Numbered from the stretch's first letter, positions 50,731 through 59,594 are shown. The stretch is DNA of 64,000 nt from Agrobacterium sp. RAC06 (GCF_001713475.1 NZ_CP016499.1:1488001-1552000), one strand, 5' to 3'. Notes: generated from the letters alone by a model not told the origin. Numbers and translations are program-made.

Positions 50731-52019
50731 GGGATGCAGCACAGGACCAGGACCATGCTGCCGCCATGGCGCCCAAGGAGGCGCTGGACCGCGTCGACCG
50801 CGGACAGGAGGCGGGCTCGAATTTGCGCCCCGAAGCGATGGTAGATAGACCGGACATGCGGGCGAAGGCCTGCCATCCAATGATGGCAATAGAGCCGGCC
50901 GAGGCTGGTCAAGGGAACATAGAAGGCCGTCAGCGGCTCCGTGGCGTTGGTCCAGCTCGACTTGTAGGCGGAGGGATCATTGAGAAAATCGAAGCGGCGG
51001 ATCCCGGTTTCGATCGCCCAGCGCTGGGCGCTCTCCATCTGCACCTTGCCCGGCGAGTGTTTCTGATAGGCAAGATCGATGGCGCCGAGGAAGCAGTAAT
51101 AGTCATCGCGGAAGCGCATGCCGATTTCCATGGCGATCGGGCTGCCGTCGAGCGTCAGCGCATGCAGGTAGACGCCGTCATCGCCCTCGTTCGCCCTGGT
51201 GCCGAGATCGCGGAGGAAGGCGGCAAAACGTGGATCAAACACGTCGCGCCCGAGGCGGCCGGTGTCTCTCAACCAGGCCTGTTTGAGGGCAATGCAGCGA
51301 TCGACGTTGTCAGCGTAACCTGCACTTCCTGCCGGATAGACGCGATAATCGAGGGCGCCCAGCTTTTCCAATCGGTTGCGGCGGCTGTTGCGCTGCAGGC
51401 GCTGTTTCTTCGGCAAGGCGCGGTGATGGCTTTCCCAGTCAGTGATAGCAGAGAGATCGAGGATGGAGGATTGCTGACCGTCTTCGGGGCTTACGCCCTG
51501 GCCTTGCAGAATATCTGCGAGCAGGGCTGATTGTGGTACATGGTCGAGGCAGACGGCATCGAGCCCACGATCCCTGCGGATCTCATCGAGGACTGCGCGA
51601 CCAGCGTCACGATCAAAACGAGCGGGATCGTAAAGCAGCGTCGAATACTGGTTCATCGGTGCCGTCAGCGGAACGAGAAGCGTGATCGCCGGACTGATGC
51701 GGCGGGTCATCATCGGCCAGATCATCACGCAATCGGCGCCATCCCACAGTACATAGACCCGGGCGCGCACATCCGTCTTTTCCGGCGCGAGGAAAACCCT
51801 GCACCAGGACAAACACCAGTCGAAGCTCTGGAAATAACCGAAAGGCTCCGGGCAGCGCGTTTCAAGCCCCTGCCAGACATCCCTCAATGCTTCGAGTTCA
51901 TTGAGCGTTTCGAGGCATTCGAGCTCCAGGTGGCGGCCATGGCGCACGAGCGGAATGGCCCAGCTACGGCCGGCGCTGGCCACGGCGACGCGGTCTCGCC
52001 CTCTGATCGCAACAGTCAT
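50727..52019 (-). CDS. CelD/FemAB-like GNAT acyltransferase
   Basis: A 430-residue protein with the Acetyltransf_6 (CelD-like) arrangement: N-terminal FGYFQSFDWCLSWCRVF, middle ALPKKQRLQRNSRRNRLEKLG, then LKQAWLRDTGR and the acyl-CoA domain (AMEIGMRFRDDYYCFLGAID, YQKHSPGKVQMESAQRWAIE, RFDFLNDPSAYKSSW). Such proteins are found in cellulose and capsule loci, probably acylating a glycan or a carrier. It precedes and overlaps the flippase gene, giving a two-gene export unit. The basic C-terminal tail has a hydrophobic end (SMVLVLCC). Confidence 0.82.
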   Translation of the reverse strand: MTVAIRGRDRVAVASAGRSWAIPLVRHGRHLELECLETLNELEALRDVWQGLETRCPEPFGYFQSFDWCLSWCRVFLAPEKTDVRARVYVLWDGADCVMIWPMMTRRISPAITLLVPLTAPMNQYSTLLYDPARFDRDAGRAVLDEIRRDRGLDAVCLDHVPQSALLADILQGQGVSPEDGQQSSILDLSAITDWESHHRALPKKQRLQRNSRRNRLEKLGALDYRVYPAGSAGYADNVDRCIALKQAWLRDTGRLGRDVFDPRFAAFLRDLGTRANEGDDGVYLHALTLDGSPIAMEIGMRFRDDYYCFLGAIDLAYQKHSPGKVQMESAQRWAIETGIRRFDFLNDPSAYKSSWTNATEPLTAFYVPLTSLGRLYCHHWMAGLRPHVRSIYHRFGAQIRARLLSAVDAVQRLLGRHGGSMVLVLCCIP

Positions 52020-52138
52020 GAAACTCGGCCTCGTCGTTTGCCCACGATGGGTCGTGGCCGCAGTCTAGACCGACAAGGGTTAAACCTCCCTTGAAGCAGG
52101 TGACCCCGACGGGACCGCCCGGCAAGGGCGCTCGAGGC

Positions 52139-53146
52139 TCAGGCGAACAGGACGTCCGTCGTGCGGATCGCGCCGACCGGCATGCCATTCCAGTTCGACA
52201 TGCCGTGATGGGCAAGCGTCATCAGGGCCGCCCGCTCTTCGCTATCGGCGTCGAAATGGCGGGCAAGTAGGGCTGCGATCATCGCTTCTGCGGCGCGGGT
52301 TGCGCCATCCTCGGCCTTGACGGCGAAGGAAAGGCCCTTGTCCGGGAGAAGCGCGCAGAAGACGCCCTCGGCGCCGGTCTTGGCGAAGATCCTGCCCGGT
52401 GCGACCTGCATCAGCTTGGTGCAGAAACGCTTGGTGCCGGCGACGTAGAAAGGTTCTGCCATGCAGGCATTGATCAGGCGGCGGGCGGCAGCGGCGCGCA
52501 AGGGTTCCAGGCCCTTGCCGGTGACCAGCTTGCCGAAGCCGCGCGCAAGGCCCGTGAGCGGCACGGCATAGGTCGGGATCGAGCAGCCGTCGGTGCCGCA
52601 ATTGTCTCTTGAGAGCACGGCCCCGGTCAGATCCGTCATGATGGCGCGGATCGCCTCCTGCAGCGGGTGGTCGAAGCCGGCATAGCCGCGCGGGTCCTCG
52701 CCGGTGTGGCAGCATGTGCAGACGAAGCCGGAATGTTTGCCGGAGCAGTTGTTGTGGAGGGCGGTCGGCTTATCCAGCGTGCGGGCCTGATCGATCAGTA
52801 CGTGTTGGTGCGAGGACCAGTGGGCGCCGCATTCGAGCACGCTTTCGTCCCTGCCGGCGGCCTTCAGCATGAAGGCTGCGGTTGCGACATGTTCCGGTTC
52901 GCCCGAATGGGAGGCGCAGGCGAGTGCGAGTTCGCGGTTTCCGAAGCCATAGGCATCCGCCGCACCGCTTTCGACCAGCGGCAGGGCCTGCATGGCCTTG
53001 CAGGCGGAACGCGGGAAAACACCGGAATCGACATCGCCGGCGGAAAAGACGATCGCGCCCTCCGCATCGATCACGACGGCCATGCCGCGATGGCGGCTCT
53101 CGACGAGTTGACCGCGCGTGACCTCGACCGTGATTGGATTTTCCAT
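52139..53146 (-). CDS. Class 3 L-asparaginase (Rhizobium etli type)
   Basis: A 335-residue asparaginase unrelated to the E. coli enzymes, of the R. etli AnsA/ReAV type. The paired catalytic Ser-Lys motifs are S47-ACK50 and S79 in CASHSGE; the zinc-site residues C134, K137 (NNCSGKH) and C188 with D186 (GTDGC) are present, as are C242 (KRFCTKL) and K256 (FAKTGAEG). The family hydrolyses asparagine to aspartate and ammonia and lacks glutaminase activity. The ATG at 53146 is chosen with GAGG upstream; a TTG start 12 bp earlier is possible. No ans operon partner (aspA, ansR) is adjacent. Confidence 0.9.
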   Translation of the reverse strand: MENPITVEVTRGQLVESRHRGMAVVIDAEGAIVFSAGDVDSGVFPRSACKAMQALPLVESGAADAYGFGNRELALACASHSGEPEHVATAAFMLKAAGRDESVLECGAHWSSHQHVLIDQARTLDKPTALHNNCSGKHSGFVCTCCHTGEDPRGYAGFDHPLQEAIRAIMTDLTGAVLSRDNCGTDGCSIPTYAVPLTGLARGFGKLVTGKGLEPLRAAAARRLINACMAEPFYVAGTKRFCTKLMQVAPGRIFAKTGAEGVFCALLPDKGLSFAVKAEDGATRAAEAMIAALLARHFDADSEERAALMTLAHHGMSNWNGMPVGAIRTTDVLFA

Positions 53147-53218
53147 GACGTGCCTCAAAATGCCAATATTCCCTGATGCTTCTTAAAGCATGCATCGTCC
53201 TGCTGTTCGAGGTCCGGA

Positions 53219-53953
53219 TTGAAATTTCTGCTGCGCATCGTTTCCGTCATCCTGCTTGTTTTCGTCCTGCCGACGCTGGTTTCGGCCGGGCTTTGGGCGA
53301 CACGCGACCATCCGGAAGGCTGGAGTTCGGCACGATGGAGCTCGTCCGGGCTGCTGCCGACGGCCGAAGAAAGTCCGGAAGCGGCGATCTACATATTCTC
53401 GGCGATGACCGGGGGACTGAAGGGCGCGATCGCCAGCCATGCCTGGATCGTCACCAAGAACGAAAACGGCGACTATCAGCGCTATGACAAGGTGGGCTGG
53501 GGCTCACCGATCCGCCGGAACCACCGGGCACCCGATGCCTTCTGGTATTCCAACCCGCCGCGGCTCGTGGCGGAGGTGAAGGGCGAGGAGGCCAAGCGGC
53601 TGATTCCGATGGTGGAGGCGGCGATTGCCGGCTATCAATATGGCCAGCCGGGCGGCTACCGGATCTATCCGGGGCCGAACTCCAACACTTTCGTCGCGCA
53701 TGTGTTGCGTGAAGTGCCGGAGCTGGGAGCAGTGCTTCCGGCCGATGCGGTCGGCCGCGACTATCTGCCTGATGGCGCCTTCTACCATCTCGACAAGGAT
53801 GGCCGCGACCTGCACTTAAGCCTCGGCGGCTTTGCCGGGCTGTCGGTCGGGGTGCGCAGCGGGCTGGAGGTGAATTTCCTCGGCCTCGTGGCCGGCATCG
53901 ATGTCGCGCGGCCGGGCATCAAGGTTCCGGGCTTCGGGACTGTGGGGCTTTGA
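53219..53953 (+). CDS. DUF3750 secreted or membrane-anchored protein
   Basis: A 244-residue protein with one N-terminal hydrophobic segment (residues ~4-24). The DUF3750 core follows: SHAWIVTKNENGDYQRYDKVGWG, YRIYPGPNSNTFVAHVLRE and LPDGAFYHLDKDGRDLHLSLGG. The pattern of conserved histidine, cysteine-like Asn/Ser and GPNSNTF recalls NlpC/P60-like lipid or amide hydrolases, but no catalytic cysteine is visible. Start is TTG at 53219 with an AGG-containing site upstream. It diverges from the asparaginase gene. Confidence 0.8.
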   Translation: MKFLLRIVSVILLVFVLPTLVSAGLWATRDHPEGWSSARWSSSGLLPTAEESPEAAIYIFSAMTGGLKGAIASHAWIVTKNENGDYQRYDKVGWGSPIRRNHRAPDAFWYSNPPRLVAEVKGEEAKRLIPMVEAAIAGYQYGQPGGYRIYPGPNSNTFVAHVLREVPELGAVLPADAVGRDYLPDGAFYHLDKDGRDLHLSLGGFAGLSVGVRSGLEVNFLGLVAGIDVARPGIKVPGFGTVGL

Positions 53954-53984
53954 GCGCCCTGCCCTTACAACAAATCCCCTGAAT

Positions 53985-54011
53985 CAAAAGAGCCACCCGC
54001 GAGGGTGGCTC
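53985..54011 (-). terminator. Rho-independent terminator of the 24-residue-peptide unit
   Basis: GAGCCACCC (53990-53998) and GGGTGGCTC (54003-54011) form a perfect 9-bp stem with a GCGA loop. On the minus strand it is followed by TTTTGATTC. It can end the small minus-strand transcript and may also serve the DUF3750 gene coming from the other side. Confidence 0.75.
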
Positions 54012-54071
54012 CCATGAGTTTTAGTCCTTTGTCTGGACCCGGACGGGGAAACCGCCCGAAGGAAGGCTGGA

Positions 54072-54146
54072 TCAGGCCGAGGGCTGCCCCGTCAAAACCG
54101 CACCCTTTCCAAAGTCACACACGCAGACCGAAATCTCATTAGACAT
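54072..54146 (-). CDS. Candidate 24-residue peptide (small transcription unit)
   Basis: ATG at 54146 with AGGAAGG about 7-13 bp upstream opens a 24-residue reading frame, beginning MSNEISVCVCDFGKG and ending GQPSA, with a CVC pair. A promoter (54184-54212) and a terminator (53985-54011) bracket it, giving a transcript of about 190 nt. It may be a microprotein, a leader peptide or simply part of an sRNA. No similar named peptide is known to me. Confidence 0.5.
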   Translation of the reverse strand: MSNEISVCVCDFGKGAVLTGQPSA

Positions 54147-54183
54147 TGGATCACCTTCCTTTCGTTACGTTGCCGATGACTTG

Positions 54184-54212
54184 AAGGTAGGGCGGAGAAA
54201 TGGATTCGACAA
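54184..54212 (-). promoter_or_regulatory. Sigma-70-type promoter of the 24-residue-peptide unit
   Basis: On the minus strand TTGTCG (54212-54207), 17 bp, TACCTT (54189-54184). The start of transcription would be near 54177, about 30 nt before the small reading frame. The remaining part of the intergenic region (54213-54268) is AT-rich and unassigned. Confidence 0.5.
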
Positions 54213-54268
54213 GGCACGTTATGTGACGTTTTGTTTGGATAATTGTGTTGCATTGCAGCGGAGTGCGA

Positions 54269-54664
54269 TCATAATTCGCGCGCCGGCGGTTCGATCACTC
54301 GCTCTTGTGCAAGGGGCGTCAGGAACAGGCGCTCATAGCTGGTAAACGGTGGGGACTTGCCGAACCTTTGGTTGGCAGCCAAGCCATCCGGATCTTGCGC
54401 AACCTTTTGACGGTACTTCAAGTAGGATTGCTCATCTGGAAAGGTGAAGATCGCGACCACTGTGTTGGCCTCGCCATCTTGACCGGTCCCAAGAAAGCTC
54501 ATCTGGGCATCGTCAGGCCTTTTCCGGGGCATGAAGTAGCCAAGGTGGTGACCTCCATGGCGCTCGATGAGTCCAACCCAGATCCTTGCATATTCTTCGA
54601 AATCTGCGATCCGGCCGGGGTCCAGCCGATAACGAATCTCACATGTGATTGGACGTCTCAGCAT
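54269..54664 (-). CDS. NIPSNAP family protein
   Basis: A 131-residue alpha/beta-barrel protein of NIPSNAP type: ITCEIRYRLDPGRIADFEEYARIW, GHHLGYFMPRKRPDD, VVAIFTFPDEQSYLKYRQKV and QRFGKSPPFTSYERLFL. The first block (E-I-R-Y-x-L) and the late YERxFL are family marks. Function in bacteria is unknown; ferredoxin-like dimeric folds of this kind bind small molecules. The start at 54664 matches family length. It is divergent from the gene at 54789. Confidence 0.82.
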   Translation of the reverse strand: MLRRPITCEIRYRLDPGRIADFEEYARIWVGLIERHGGHHLGYFMPRKRPDDAQMSFLGTGQDGEANTVVAIFTFPDEQSYLKYRQKVAQDPDGLAANQRFGKSPPFTSYERLFLTPLAQERVIEPPAREL

Positions 54665-54788
54665 GGGACCTCTCGTCGGTGTCTTGGCGGTTCGCCACTG
54701 TTGGTGCAACGCCTTGCCATGGCGCAATTCGTGTTGACCGCCCAGCCTCCGGCAGCGACACTCCTGCCTGCAATGGGAGGAGCATATC

Positions 54789-55094
54789 ATGGACGAATCC
54801 ATCCGCTGGCGAAACATGCGCTCGGCGCCGCGCGACGGCAGCCGCATTCTCGTGACCATCCGCGCATCCGAACAGGGGCCTGGCGCCGTCGATCTCGTCT
54901 ACTGGTCGAAGGGCGACCGGTTCGGGGCGGACGGCTGGCGGTCCTCCGACTCGACGCCGGGACTGATCGTTGCCTATGCGGAGCCGGAGCTCAAATGCTG
55001 GATGCCGCTGCCGGGGGTCAACATGGATGCCATGGTCCGTCCGCCGGCCTGGGAAGGCGAGGACGAAAAGGAGCTGGATGGCTCGGGGATCTGA
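54789..55094 (+). CDS. Hypothetical protein with APRDG motif
   Basis: A 101-residue protein, WRNMRSAPRDGSRILVTI at the start, then a YWSKGDRFGADGWRSSDS and KCWMPLPGVNMD. The opening resembles small proteins with W...APRDGxxIL and a W-rich end (DUF551-like in phage and prophage settings), but no phage genes occur here. GGGAGGAG lies 6 bp before the ATG, a strong site. Function unknown. Confidence 0.6.
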   Translation: MDESIRWRNMRSAPRDGSRILVTIRASEQGPGAVDLVYWSKGDRFGADGWRSSDSTPGLIVAYAEPELKCWMPLPGVNMDAMVRPPAWEGEDEKELDGSGI

Positions 55095-55105
55095 GCCTCA
55101 GCGCC

Positions 55106-55801
55106 TCAGTCGAATATCTTGGCGATGGCGGCCTGTTCGGCCTTCTCCCAACGAGCCACGACATCTGCGACCTTGTCGATCTCCTTGTCGGTCAGGTGAT
55201 GGGCGCCGTCCTTGGTGATGCGGCACAGGCTGAATGGCTTGCCGACGCTGGCGGAGGTGAGGTCGAGCGACTGCAACACGCGCAACACCGCCGCACAGCC
55301 GACATCGACAGAGCGCTTGCCGAGGCTAAAATGCGAGAGCAGCGAGCCCGCCTGCTGGGCCATGGCCGCCCCACTGCCGATCGCGTGGAAACCAATATCT
55401 GCATAATGTCCGATCATGCCCGACGGGGTGATTTCGATGATCCACGGCTCACCATCCCGCCATCCGGCCGCCATGACATAGGCCGAGGGCGTGCCGCCGC
55501 CTTCCTCGCCGGGCACGTCGAGAATGAAGGTGTCGTAGTGATGGCGAAGGATCGGCAGGACCTGGCTCTGCAGGGCACGGCCGATGTCCGGCGCCTCGAG
55601 GATCGCCGCACTGTTTTCGTTGAAGCTGCGCTCTACGTCTGTCAGCACCGAGCGGGCGCCGCTGCCGGCCCAGGCGGCGTCGGTGCCGAGAGGGTGAAGC
55701 TTCTGGGCCGGATAGGTCATACCGCGCCCCTTGTCGGTGATCTGGGAATCCGATCCCATGACCACGCCATCTTCACACACGGTGGCAAGCACGACAGTCA
55801 T
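55106..55801 (-). CDS. Stand-alone proteasome-beta-like Ntn hydrolase (peptidase family T1)
   Basis: A 231-residue protein beginning Met-Thr; Met removal would expose Thr2 as the N-terminal nucleophile without any propeptide. Counting from that threonine, the catalytic set of 20S proteasome beta subunits falls into place: Thr1, Asp17 (in GSDSQIT), Lys33 (PAQKLHPLG) and Gly47 (AGSG), with a later SG pair (AIGSGAAM) and a DxxS (SLDLTSAS). The sequence is not HslV (no TTI...GGDGQV) nor the Anbu type (MTYCVAxxLxxGLVFASDSRT). No alpha subunit, AAA ring or Pup gene is near. It probably forms a homo-oligomeric ring; substrates unknown. Confidence 0.82.
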   Translation of the reverse strand: MTVVLATVCEDGVVMGSDSQITDKGRGMTYPAQKLHPLGTDAAWAGSGARSVLTDVERSFNENSAAILEAPDIGRALQSQVLPILRHHYDTFILDVPGEEGGGTPSAYVMAAGWRDGEPWIIEITPSGMIGHYADIGFHAIGSGAAMAQQAGSLLSHFSLGKRSVDVGCAAVLRVLQSLDLTSASVGKPFSLCRITKDGAHHLTDKEIDKVADVVARWEKAEQAAIAKIFD

Positions 55802-56075
55802 GTTGCAGTCCTTTCAATTTCAGCGTCTCCGACGCCCGACTAGCCACCTCTCAGCGGCCGCGATAGATCGTCGTCTCGACGTTCAGAACAATGTGGGGGA
55901 ACACATCATCCGCTTCTCCTAGACGCCTTCGGCCCTCAAGCCGTTCCAATCAGGCCCCGCTTTTCGCCTCCACCGGCGCAGACTTGGCCGGGCATGGCCT
56001 GCACAGACGGCCTGCCCAGAGAGGGGCTTTTCGCGCTAAGCTCCGACCAGCCAAAGATTCTCGAGGGAGGAAACA

Positions 56076-57101
56076 TTGAGCCGCGATATCATTCTGGTCG
56101 ATCCATTGCCGAGGACACTCGACCTGATCATGGAACCGTCCGTCCGGGCACGGCTCGAGGCGCTGGGCGAGGTGATCGTGTCAGAGGATCGCCCAATGCC
56201 GGCCGAAGACGTAGAGCGGTATCTTGCCGATACCGTCTTGATCTTCGGCCAGACCGACATGCCGAGAGAGCGTCTGGACAGGGCGCCGAGGCTGAAGGCG
56301 ATCATCAATGTCGAATCGAATTTCCTGCCCAACATCGACTATCAGGCCTGTGTCGAACGCGGGATCTGGGTGATCACGCCGGCCTCGGCCTTTGCCTCGC
56401 CGGTGGCGGAGGCAGCACTTGCCATGGCGCTCGATCTCGCCCGCGGGATCACGGCGGCGGATCGTGATTTTCGCCAGGGCGTCGAGCGCTATGGGCTGGA
56501 GGGCAACGCGCACACCTTCCGTTTTGCCGGCGCACCCGTCGGGATCATAGGCTTTGGCGATCTCGGCCATGCATTTCGTGACCTGATCCGCCCGTTCAAG
56601 AACAGGGTTCGCGTCTTCGATCCCTGGCTTCCCCGGGAGATCATCGAAGGCCAGGATTGCGAACCGTCGACGCTCGACGAGGTGCTCAGCGAAAGCCAGG
56701 TGGTCTTCGTGTTTGCGAGCGTCACCAGCGAGAATGAAGGCTTCATCGGCAGCAGAGAATTCGCGATGATGAAGCCGGGGGCCGCCTTCCTGCTGATGAG
56801 CAGGGCTGCCGTCGTCGACTTTCCGGCGATGATCGAAGCGGCGCAATCCGGCCATATCAAGGTGGCAACGGACGTCTTTCCGGAGGAGCCTGTTGCGGCC
56901 GACGATCCCGTGCGCCAGGCGGCGGGCATTCTCTTATCTGCCCACAGAACCGGCGGCACGCGGGACGCCTTCTATGCGCTGGGGTCGATGGCCGTTGCCG
57001 ATGCCGAACTGATCATGAAGGGCCTGCCGCCCCGCCTCTGCCGCCGCGCCGACCCGGCAACGGCCAGCCGGCTGCGGTCGAAGCCGGTGACGGTGTCGTG
57101 A
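56076..57101 (+). CDS. D-isomer-specific 2-hydroxyacid dehydrogenase
   Basis: A 341-residue NAD-dependent dehydrogenase. The Rossmann motif GFGDLG (in VGIIGFGDLGHAF, about residue 152) and the later catalytic positions are present: Arg in LMSRAAVVD, Glu in DVFPEEPV and His in SAHRTGG. Members reduce 2-keto acids to D-hydroxy acids or the reverse. The conserved RG in SRGxxVD is RA here. GGGAGG precedes a TTG start at 56076. The preceding 270 bp show no gene. Substrate unknown. Confidence 0.88.
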   Translation: MSRDIILVDPLPRTLDLIMEPSVRARLEALGEVIVSEDRPMPAEDVERYLADTVLIFGQTDMPRERLDRAPRLKAIINVESNFLPNIDYQACVERGIWVITPASAFASPVAEAALAMALDLARGITAADRDFRQGVERYGLEGNAHTFRFAGAPVGIIGFGDLGHAFRDLIRPFKNRVRVFDPWLPREIIEGQDCEPSTLDEVLSESQVVFVFASVTSENEGFIGSREFAMMKPGAAFLLMSRAAVVDFPAMIEAAQSGHIKVATDVFPEEPVAADDPVRQAAGILLSAHRTGGTRDAFYALGSMAVADAELIMKGLPPRLCRRADPATASRLRSKPVTVS

Positions 57102-57269
57102 TGGTGGGGTCGGCATTGAATGGGTAGCCGGCATCCGGTCCAAAGGTCATCGCGTATCGAGATATCAGATTTTACCGTCCGGCCTGACCGAATGTTAAGC
57201 TCCCCTGCCTCAAGATCCTGGTCGTTGTGTGCCCCTTGCGGGTTCAAACATGTCCGTGAGGGATTTGAC

Positions 57270-58394
57270 GTGCGTGACAGAGAGACCGACGATGTCTTCA
57301 AGACGCTGGTATCGGAGTTGCATTCAACGCTCACCCCGACGACGATCATGGGGATCACCATCCTTGCCGTCGGGCTTTTCGCCTATGAGAGCCTTCAGAG
57401 CACACCGCTCCTGATTGCGACGATCGCCGCTACCCTTGCCTCCCTTGGCAAGATCGCCGTTTCCCTGGCGCATAGACGCGCTGACGCTACGAAGCGCTCA
57501 ACGGTTGCGGATGCCGCGCGCTGGGAAAAGCTGCAGGGCCTTTTCATCTTTGTCATTGCGGCTTGTGTGGGTACTCTCGCCACCGTCGCCTTTGCCTACC
57601 GGGACCTGTCGGTCCATATGCTTGCCGTAGCGCTCACCTTTGGATACTGCGCCGGAGTGACGGTCAGGATATCCGTTCGGCCATTTATCGCCGCGACCGC
57701 CATCTTGCTTGCAGCCCTGCCGCCGACACTCTCGGTCATGCTGTATGGCGATACGGCCCACTGGATTTTGAGCCTGCTGTGCGTGATCTTCCTGATTGCC
57801 GCAATGCAGAGCATGCTGCATGTGTATCGAACGACCATACGGCAAATCCGCCTGTTTCTCGACATGGAGCATCAGGCACGCCACGATCCGCTGACGGGGC
57901 TTTTGAACCGCAAAGCGCTGTGCGAGGCCTATCTGAGCCTCGGTACCGCTGACGATGTGCTCACCTGCGTGCATTGTTTCGACCTTGACGGTTTCAAGAG
58001 CGTCAATGATCGCTTTGGCCATGCGGTGGGCGATACCTTGCTGGCTGAGATCGCCGGGCGGCTGCGGGAGAGCCTGGATCCACCTGCTCTTGCCATTCGG
58101 ATTGGCGGCGATGAATTTGTCATCCTTCACCCCGATGTTCGGGATCCCGCCGATGCCGAAGCCCTGGCGCGCAGGGTCGTTGCACTTCTCGGCATGCCTT
58201 ACCAGATTGCCGGTGATGAGATCACCATCGGCATCAGCCTCGGTTATACGATGGCCATTTCCGGATCTGTGGATCTGGAACAGATGATGGTCACAGCGGA
58301 TAAGGCGTCTTACCGCGCCAAACGAAACGGCGGCGGCATTGACCGTGAAATTCCCGCAACGCTGGACCTTGGGAAGTTCTCTGTAGCCGCATGA
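57270..58394 (+). CDS. Membrane-anchored GGDEF diguanylate cyclase
   Basis: A 374-residue protein with five or six N-terminal membrane helices (about residues 30-200) and a C-terminal GGDEF domain (about 210-365; DPLTGLLNRKAL, FDLDGFKSVNDRFGHAVGD, RIGGDEFVILHP). The active site is intact; no RxxD inhibitory site is evident just before it. It should make c-di-GMP in response to a membrane signal. GTG 57270 is chosen as start because AGGGA lies 7 bp upstream; an ATG at 57120 gives a longer reading with no clear site. Confidence 0.85.
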   Translation: MRDRETDDVFKTLVSELHSTLTPTTIMGITILAVGLFAYESLQSTPLLIATIAATLASLGKIAVSLAHRRADATKRSTVADAARWEKLQGLFIFVIAACVGTLATVAFAYRDLSVHMLAVALTFGYCAGVTVRISVRPFIAATAILLAALPPTLSVMLYGDTAHWILSLLCVIFLIAAMQSMLHVYRTTIRQIRLFLDMEHQARHDPLTGLLNRKALCEAYLSLGTADDVLTCVHCFDLDGFKSVNDRFGHAVGDTLLAEIAGRLRESLDPPALAIRIGGDEFVILHPDVRDPADAEALARRVVALLGMPYQIAGDEITIGISLGYTMAISGSVDLEQMMVTADKASYRAKRNGGGIDREIPATLDLGKFSVAA

Positions 58395-58437
58395 TCGCCG
58401 CTCGTGACGCGCCCGCCTCTCTCAAGCGGCGCTCGCC

Positions 58438-59439
58438 TCACCCCAGCTTCAGCACGATCTTGCCGATATGTTCTGAGCTTTCCATCAGCCGGTGCGCCTC
58501 GACGACTTGCTCGAAGGGAAGGACCGTATGGATGACCGGGCCGAGTTCGCCGCTTTCCAGGCGGGGCCAGACTTCCGTCATCAGATCATCGCGAATGGCG
58601 CGTTTTTCTTCCGGGCTGCGCGGGCGCATGGTCGAGCCGGTGACCGTGAGGCGCTTGGTCATGATCGGGGCAAGGCTCGCCTTTTCGACGGTCGAGCCGC
58701 CGAGGAAGGCGATGATCGAGAGACAGCCGTCCTTGGCGAGGACCTGGAGATTGCGGTCGAAATAGGCAGCACCGATCATGTCGAGCACGACATCAACGCC
58801 CTTGCCTTGGGTCTCTTCCTTGACGATCTCGACGAAATCCTCGGCCTTGTAATTGATCGCCCTTGCGGCACCGAGATCCATGCAGGCGGCACATTTTTCC
58901 GCCGAGCCGGCGGTGGTGTAGACGGTTGCGCCGAAGGACTTTGCGAGCTGGATGGCCGTCGTGCCGATGCCTGAGGATCCGCCATGGATGAGGACGGTCT
59001 CGCCTTCGGTCAGCCCGGCCATCTGGAAGAGATTGGCCCAGACGGTGAAGAAGGTTTCCGGCAGTGCTGCCGCCTTCACGGCATCATAACCCTTCGGAAA
59101 CGGCATGGCCTGACTTGCCGGCACGGCACAGTATTCGGCGTAACCGCCGCCATTCGCCAGCGCACAGATCCGGTCGCCGAGCTGGAAATCGGTGACGCCG
59201 GCACCGAGACCGACGATCTCGCCTGCGATCTCCAGGCCGAGAATGGGGCTTGCATCCTTCGGTGGCGGATAGGCGCCCTGGCGCTGGGCGACATCCGGCC
59301 GGTTGACGCCCGCCGCCTCGACCCTGACCAGCACTTCGCCGGGCCTCGGGCTCGGCAGCGGCCCCTCGACGAGGCGCATGACCTCCGGACCCCCATGGGT
59401 GGGCAGGTCGACATGGCGCATGGTGGCGGGCAGAGACAT
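58438..59439 (-). CDS. NAD(P)H quinone oxidoreductase (PIG3/zeta-crystallin type)
   Basis: A 333-residue zinc-independent MDR oxidoreductase. The opening [38 protein letters not shown] and the cofactor motif [19 protein letters not shown] are typical of the PIG3 quinone oxidoreductase branch. The catalytic-zinc ligands of alcohol dehydrogenases are absent. It would reduce quinones or similar carbonyl compounds using NADPH. GAGGAAC lies upstream of the ATG. Transcribed alone, convergent with the GGDEF gene. Confidence 0.9.
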   Translation of the reverse strand: MSLPATMRHVDLPTHGGPEVMRLVEGPLPSPRPGEVLVRVEAAGVNRPDVAQRQGAYPPPKDASPILGLEIAGEIVGLGAGVTDFQLGDRICALANGGGYAEYCAVPASQAMPFPKGYDAVKAAALPETFFTVWANLFQMAGLTEGETVLIHGGSSGIGTTAIQLAKSFGATVYTTAGSAEKCAACMDLGAARAINYKAEDFVEIVKEETQGKGVDVVLDMIGAAYFDRNLQVLAKDGCLSIIAFLGGSTVEKASLAPIMTKRLTVTGSTMRPRSPEEKRAIRDDLMTEVWPRLESGELGPVIHTVLPFEQVVEAHRLMESSEHIGKIVLKLG

Positions 59440-59594
59440 GGGCGGGTTCCTCGGATCAATTGCTCAAGGTGAGGCATAGAGCCTCTGAAATGCGATGAAA
59501 AGGAGGCCCTTTGTCCGACGTGACAAATGGTATCGGGTATCAGTTTCGCCGGCGTCCGCCTGCACGGCCCCTTGCCGTCAGACCCGTGGAAACC

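Noticed and set aside
55802..56075. Possible small gene between the T1 peptidase and the 2-hydroxyacid dehydrogenase
   Set aside because: No frame with a Shine-Dalgarno or recognisable sequence; treated as promoter region for the two divergent genes.
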